This document shows positions 59,876 through 64,000 of a stretch of DNA of 64,000 nt, in pieces. The stretch covers positions 60,824-124,823 of the forward strand of contig NZ_NFSC01000023.1 in NCBI RefSeq assembly GCF_002157505.1. Direction: 5' to 3'. The notes below the pieces were generated by a model, which did not search any database, was not told the DNA's origin, and was given only the letters and a program-made list of their open reading frames with translations. This stretch comes from Arthrobacter agilis (GTDB lineage: Bacteria; Actinomycetota; Actinomycetes; Actinomycetales; Micrococcaceae). The position numbers and the translations under genes were made by a program. The first letter of the stretch is position 1, and the number at the start of each line of letters is the position of its first letter.

Positions 59876-60937
59876 ATGCGCCCAGAGCCGGATGCCGAAG
59901 CTGTCGCCGAACGCATTCTGAATGCGGCGCTCGGCACGATAGACATACTCGCCATCTACCTCGGTGACCGGCTCGGCTGGTACCGGAGCCTTGCACGGGA
60001 TGGGCCTGCGTCGCCGTCGGAGCTGGCTCAGCGCACCGACACTTCCGAGCGCTATGTCCGCGAGTGGCTCGAGCAACAGGCCATCACAGGCCTGCTCACA
60101 GTGGACGGCAGCCACCGTTTCACGCTGCCGCAGGGCTCGGCCGAAGTCCTCACGGATAGCAACAGCCTCAACTACCTTGCACCACTGGCCCGGATATTCG
60201 CGGGTGCGGCCATTCAGCTTCCTGCGCTGCACCGTTCCTATCAGACCGGCACGGGGGTCTCGTGGTCCGCGTTCGGCGCTGATGCACGCGAGTCCCAGGC
60301 TGATATGAACCGACCATGGTTCGAGTTGGAACTGGCCGACGCGTTGGGCAAAGTACCTTCGCTGACGTCCCGGTTGCAGGCGGAAGGGGCCAGAATCGCC
60401 GACATCGGTTGTGGCGCCGGTTGGTCGACGATCGCACTTGCCCGGATGTTTCCGATGGCGCAGGTGCGAGGGTTCGATATCGACGCCGAGTCGATAGAGC
60501 TTGCGCGGACCAACGCGACCAACGCGACCAGTGCGGGCAGTGCGGTCAGCTTCGAGCACGTCGATGCGGCGGACTTGCCCTCGGCTCACTTCGACGCGAT
60601 CTTCGCCTTCGAGTGCGTTCATGACATGCCCTACCCGGTCGAGGTGCTGGCGGCGGCACGGCGGGCGCTTCGGCAGGACGGCACCGTGATCGTCATGGAC
60701 GAGGCCGTGGCCGCATCCTTCGCTGCTCCGGGCGACGAGTTGGAGCGGCTCATGTACGGCTTCAGTCTGCTGATCTGCCTGCCCGACGGAATGGCGCACC
60801 CCGACAGTGCCGGCACGGGCACCGTCATGCGACCGGACACGCTCCGCCGGTACGCTCTGGGCGCCGGATTCACCGACGTCAGAATCCTGCCGATCGAGGA
60901 CTTCGGGTTCTTCCGCTTCTACGAGCTGGTGCCCTAG
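59876..60937 (+). CDS. SAM-dependent methyltransferase with N-terminal winged helix
   Basis: 353 residues. An N-terminal winged-helix/dimerisation-type region (about 15-100: LGWYRSLARDGPASPSELAQ, TDTSERYVREWLEQQAITGL) precedes a class I SAM domain with motif I ARIADIGCGAGWSTIALARM, acidic motif VRGFDIDAESIELAR and the post-loop FAFECVHDMPYPVEVLAAAR. The architecture is that of rRNA- or small-molecule methyltransferases found singly in actinobacteria; substrate unknown. Strong GGAGGAAG before the ATG. Third-base GC seems somewhat lower than in neighbours (impression only). Confidence 0.88.
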   Translation: MRPEPDAEAVAERILNAALGTIDILAIYLGDRLGWYRSLARDGPASPSELAQRTDTSERYVREWLEQQAITGLLTVDGSHRFTLPQGSAEVLTDSNSLNYLAPLARIFAGAAIQLPALHRSYQTGTGVSWSAFGADARESQADMNRPWFELELADALGKVPSLTSRLQAEGARIADIGCGAGWSTIALARMFPMAQVRGFDIDAESIELARTNATNATSAGSAVSFEHVDAADLPSAHFDAIFAFECVHDMPYPVEVLAAARRALRQDGTVIVMDEAVAASFAAPGDELERLMYGFSLLICLPDGMAHPDSAGTGTVMRPDTLRRYALGAGFTDVRILPIEDFGFFRFYELVP

Positions 60938-61010
60938 CGTGCACCCGGAACGCGCAAGGTCCACGCGAGACCCCGGTGGGCCTCAGCGGACATCCCACTG
61001 GAAAAGGAGA

Positions 61011-61056
61011 AAGACCCCTTGGTCGTCGGCGTGCAACCACCGACAAAAGAGGTCTT
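61011..61056. terminator. Hairpin between convergent genes
   Basis: AAGACCCCTT (61011-61020) pairs with AAGAGGTCTT (61047-61056) with one mismatch, extended inside by GTCGG (61025-61029) and CCGAC (61040-61044). It lies between the methyltransferase (+) and mmsB (-). The word CGTGCACCCGG also occurs on both sides (60938 and 61068). Confidence 0.55.
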
Positions 61057-61096
61057 CATCCTTTCGCCGTGCACCCGGCACCCTGGCTCAGTACAC

Positions 61097-62305
61097 CTAG
61101 CGGCCGTTCCTGCGCTTGCCATAGACGTCGAACGCGACGGCGAGCAGGAGCACGAGGCCCTTGATGACCTGCTGCCAGGCCGCGTCCACCGAGAGGATGG
61201 ACAGCCCCTGGTTGAGGACGCCCATGACGAGGCCGCCGATGACCGCGCCGACCACGGTGCCGACGCCGCCCTGGACCGCGGCACCGCCGATGAAGACGGC
61301 GGCGATGGCATCGAGCTCGAAGCTCTGGCCGGCCGAGGCCACAGCACTGCCTGCACGCGCCGTGCTGACGACACCCGCGAGACCCGCCAGGAAGCCCATG
61401 TTCACGAAGATGAAGAAGTTGACCCACTTGGTCTTCACACCGGACATCATCGCCGCGTAGAGGTTCCCACCCATGGCGTAGACGTGGCGCCCGAAGACGG
61501 TCCGTGAGAGCAGGAACGAATAGAGCAGCACGAGGGTCGCGAGGATGACGAGGATGATCGGCGTGCCGCGGTTGTAGGCGAGCAGGTAGCACAGGTACAT
61601 GATGGCGATGACGGCGATCGCGACCTTGAGGACGAAGGACACGGTGCGCTCACGGGGCAGGTTGAGGCGGCGCAGGTCTGCGCGTCCCTTGAGCTGCTGG
61701 ACCACCAGTGCCAGTGAGGCGAGGGCTCCGATGCCGAGGGTGATGAGGTCGGGCGTGCCGGTCGCGGGAAGTGTCCCGGATCCGATGGAGTTGAACGGCC
61801 GGGGCAGTCCGCTGATCGTTCCGCCGGTCAGCAGCACGAGGGCGACACCGCGGAAGACGAGCATGCCGGCCAGCGTGACGATGAAGGCCGGAATGCCCAC
61901 GAAGGCGACCCAGAATCCCTGCCATGCTCCGATCAGTGCGCCCACGAGGAGTGACAGCGCGACGGCGGCACCCCACGGAAGTCCCCAGCTGTTCATCGAC
62001 AGTGCGGCAACCGCTCCCACCGTCGCGACGACAGATCCCACCGACAGGTCGATGTGGCCGGCGATGATGACGATCACCATCCCGATCGCGAGGATGAGGA
62101 CGTAGGCGTTCTGCTGGATCAGGTTGCTCACGTTGCCGGGGTACAGGAGGCGGCCGCCGGTGAGGACCTGGAACAGCAGGATGATGACGGCGAGCGCGGC
62201 GAGGATGCCGTACTGGCGCATGTCGACCCTGCGCCGCTTCTTCTTTGCGAGCTCCGGTCGTGGCGGGACGGGCGCGGTGGCCTGCTCGGGTGTGGTGGTG
62301 GTCAT
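61097..62305 (-). CDS. mmsB: Multiple monosaccharide ABC transporter permease
   Basis: 402 residues, about ten membrane helices. Family features: [59 protein letters not shown] region, [20 protein letters not shown] and [20 protein letters not shown]. It matches the GguB/MmsB/XylH branch of the ribose-type permeases, which carries xylose, arabinose, galactose or glucose. The start overlaps the mmsA stop (ATGA). Confidence 0.93.
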   Translation of the reverse strand: MTTTTPEQATAPVPPRPELAKKKRRRVDMRQYGILAALAVIILLFQVLTGGRLLYPGNVSNLIQQNAYVLILAIGMVIVIIAGHIDLSVGSVVATVGAVAALSMNSWGLPWGAAVALSLLVGALIGAWQGFWVAFVGIPAFIVTLAGMLVFRGVALVLLTGGTISGLPRPFNSIGSGTLPATGTPDLITLGIGALASLALVVQQLKGRADLRRLNLPRERTVSFVLKVAIAVIAIMYLCYLLAYNRGTPIILVILATLVLLYSFLLSRTVFGRHVYAMGGNLYAAMMSGVKTKWVNFFIFVNMGFLAGLAGVVSTARAGSAVASAGQSFELDAIAAVFIGGAAVQGGVGTVVGAVIGGLVMGVLNQGLSILSVDAAWQQVIKGLVLLLAVAFDVYGKRRNGR

Positions 62306-63849
62306 GAGGCCTGTGCTCCTTGGATCCGGGCGGCGGTCATGTGGCGCATGAGTTCCTCCTGGCTGGCATGGGCGCGATCCAGCTCGCCGGTGAGCTTGCC
62401 TTCCGCGATGGTGTAGATGCGGTCCGAGAGCCCGATCAGTTCCGGCAACTCGCTGGAGATGACGATCACCGCTTTGCCCTGGGCCGCCATCTCGTTGATG
62501 ATTCCGTAGATCTCGTACTTGGCGCCGACGTCGATTCCCCGCGTCGGTTCATCGAGGATCAGCACGTCGGGCCCCGAGTAGATCCACTTGCTGAGCACGA
62601 CTTTCTGCTGGTTCCCGCCGGACAGGTTGCCCACCACGGCGGAGACGCTCGGCGTCTTGATGTTCATCTGCTTGCGGTACTCGTCCGCGACGGCGTACTC
62701 CCTGTTCCGGTCGATGATGCCGAGCTTGGCGAGCTTGCCGAGGGCAGCCGCCGAGACGTTGACCGTGATGCTGCCGATCAGGTTCAGGCCGTAGCGCTTG
62801 CGGTCCTCGGTCACATAGGCGATCCCGTTCCGGATCGCCTCGCCGACGGTCCGTGTCTGGATCACCCTGCCGTCCTTGTAGACCCGCCCGGAGATCCCGC
62901 TGCCGTAGGAGCGTCCGAAGATGCTCATCGCCAGTTCCGTCCGGCCGGCTCCCATGAGTCCGGCGAAGCCGACGATCTCCCCGGCGCGTACGGAGAATGA
63001 CGCGCGGTCGACGACGACCCTTTCCACGTCGATGGGGTGGTGCACGGTCCATTCCTCGACCCGGAACTTCTCCTCGCCGATGTCCGGTTCCCGCGGCGGG
63101 AACTGATGGTCGAGCGGCCGCCCCACCATGGCACGGATGATGCGGGTCTCGATGTCGTCGCTGTCCGTGACCCGGAAGGATTCGATGGTCTGCCCGTCGC
63201 GGATGACGGTGACCGTATCGGCGATGGCGCGGATCTCCTTCAGCTTGTGGGAGATGATGATCGACGTGATCCCCTGGGTGCGCAGCTGCTCGATCAGGCC
63301 CAGCAGGTGGGCGGAGTCGTCGTCGTTCAGGGCGGCGGTCGGCTCGTCGAGGATGAGGAGCTTGACCTCCTTCGACAGCGCCTTCGCGATCTCGACGAGT
63401 TGCTGCTTGCCCACTCCCAGCTCGAGGACCTTCGTCGCGGGATTCTCCTGCAGTCCCACGCGCGCGAGGAGTTCGGCGGCCATGAGGTTCGTCTTGTTCC
63501 AGTCGATCACCCCGCCGCGCTGGACCTCGTTGCCCAGGAAGATGTTCTCGGCGATGGACAGGTAGGGGCTGAGGGCCAGTTCCTGGTGGATGATGACGAC
63601 GCCGTCGCGCTCGCTGTCATTGATGGAGCTGTAGGCGACCGGCCGTCCGTCGAGCGTGATGGTCCCGTCGAAGCTGCCGTGCGGATAGACGCCGCTGAGC
63701 ACCTTCATCAGGGTGGACTTCCCCGCTCCGTTCTCGCCGCAGATGGCGTGTACCTCGCCGCGCTCCACGCTCACCGAGACGCCGTCGAGGGCCCTGATGC
63801 CGCTGAACTCCTTGACGATGCCGTCCATCTCGAGGATTACGTCACTCAT
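62302..63849 (-). CDS. mmsA: Multiple monosaccharide ABC transporter ATP-binding protein
   Basis: 515 residues with two ABC domains. First: Walker [11 protein letters not shown], signature [17 protein letters not shown] (degenerate first part), Walker [16 protein letters not shown]. Second: [11 protein letters not shown] in place of a canonical Walker A, signature [15 protein letters not shown], Walker [15 protein letters not shown]. The degenerate second site is normal for GguA/MmsA. The start is the ATG at 63849; the open frame continues into unreliable sequence. The binding-protein gene normally preceding it is not in the window. Confidence 0.94.
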   Translation of the reverse strand: MSDVILEMDGIVKEFSGIRALDGVSVSVERGEVHAICGENGAGKSTLMKVLSGVYPHGSFDGTITLDGRPVAYSSINDSERDGVVIIHQELALSPYLSIAENIFLGNEVQRGGVIDWNKTNLMAAELLARVGLQENPATKVLELGVGKQQLVEIAKALSKEVKLLILDEPTAALNDDDSAHLLGLIEQLRTQGITSIIISHKLKEIRAIADTVTVIRDGQTIESFRVTDSDDIETRIIRAMVGRPLDHQFPPREPDIGEEKFRVEEWTVHHPIDVERVVVDRASFSVRAGEIVGFAGLMGAGRTELAMSIFGRSYGSGISGRVYKDGRVIQTRTVGEAIRNGIAYVTEDRKRYGLNLIGSITVNVSAAALGKLAKLGIIDRNREYAVADEYRKQMNIKTPSVSAVVGNLSGGNQQKVVLSKWIYSGPDVLILDEPTRGIDVGAKYEIYGIINEMAAQGKAVIVISSELPELIGLSDRIYTIAEGKLTGELDRAHASQEELMRHMTAARIQGAQAS

Positions 63850-63869
63850 GCTGTTCTCGCTTCGCTGGA

Positions 63870-64000
63870 GGGGAAAGAGCGGGGGGGGGGCCGGGCCGCC
63901 CCCCCCCCCCCCCGGGGAGAACACCCAGGGAGGGGGCAATAAAAAACCCCACGACCCCCCCCAAAGGAGCCCCGCCGCCATAGGAAAAACACCCCGCAGC
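63870..64000. other. Low-quality, homopolymer-rich contig end
   Basis: Contains a run of 10 G (63881-63890), a run of 15 C (63899-63913), and further G, C and A runs unlike anything else in the window. It has no coherent gene or promoter. This looks like sequencing or assembly error at a contig edge and should not be interpreted biologically. Confidence 0.85.

Noticed and set aside
63881..63913. G-quadruplex or regulatory G/C tract before mmsA
   Set aside because: The runs occur only in the last 130 bases together with other homopolymers, which points to poor sequence quality.

Overview
The window is high-GC DNA with the gene content of a Micrococcaceae actinobacterium, most like Arthrobacter and relatives. 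Evidence: the rpsF-ssb-rpsR-rplI-dnaB block, an Lsr2 protein, a GAF-ANTAR protein, DtxR-type iron control, DUF4383/DUF3618/DUF2382 stress proteins, and many GTG/TTG starts. No rRNA, tRNA, CRISPR array, transposase or prophage was seen. The right end (about 63870-64000) is homopolymer-rich, low-quality sequence and looks like a contig end.

Layout. 1-3362: end of an ABC-2 exporter operon with a NarL-type two-component pair. 3562-5886: a secreted 774-residue coiled-coil protein. 6128-7405: an M18 aminopeptidase. 7583-11456: the replication/ribosome block, with a leader that can mask the rpsF ribosome-binding site and a cluster of DnaA-box-like 9-mers before dnaB. 11453-19586: a stress island with a MarR regulator, a PRC-barrel/DUF2382 protein, an isochorismatase-fold hydrolase, a three-gene membrane/LEA-like operon, a manganese catalase, DUF4383, and a heme-oxygenase-like diiron protein coupled to a CDGSH Fe-S protein. 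TAAG-N4-CTTA inverted repeats recur in its promoters. 19653-23890: 5-oxoprolinase PxpA and fused PxpBC, then an HxlR-MFS operon. 24076-31601: a GNAT protein, ammonium transporter, MoaD-like/BNR-repeat pair, Lsr2, ECF sigma factor with a SnoaL-like tail, a DHFR-fold protein and a DUF4031-HD protein.

31687-41475 is a complete predicted aldarate (glucarate/galactarate) catabolic locus: two enolase-superfamily dehydratases, 5-dehydro-4-deoxyglucarate dehydratase, a ketoglutarate-semialdehyde-type dehydrogenase, a LysR regulator, and a divergent tripartite tricarboxylate-type transporter (tctCBA) ending in a universal stress protein. Uptake would feed two parallel dehydrations to 5-dehydro-4-deoxyglucarate, then 2-ketoglutarate semialdehyde, then 2-oxoglutarate.

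41674-50475 is mostly single genes: a lipoprotein, a PrmC-like methyltransferase, a duplicated membrane protein, a metallophosphoesterase, GAF-ANTAR, an HtrA-type protease, a MATE exporter and a HEAT-repeat protein. 50591-54449 is an iron(III) ABC importer behind a DtxR/IdeR-like box. 54489-57688 holds an unusual adenylation-carrier-acyltransferase fusion with a small membrane protein. An AAA ATPase and a SAM methyltransferase follow, and the window ends in mmsB-mmsA of a multiple-sugar ABC transporter whose expected upstream binding-protein gene lies beyond the degraded end.
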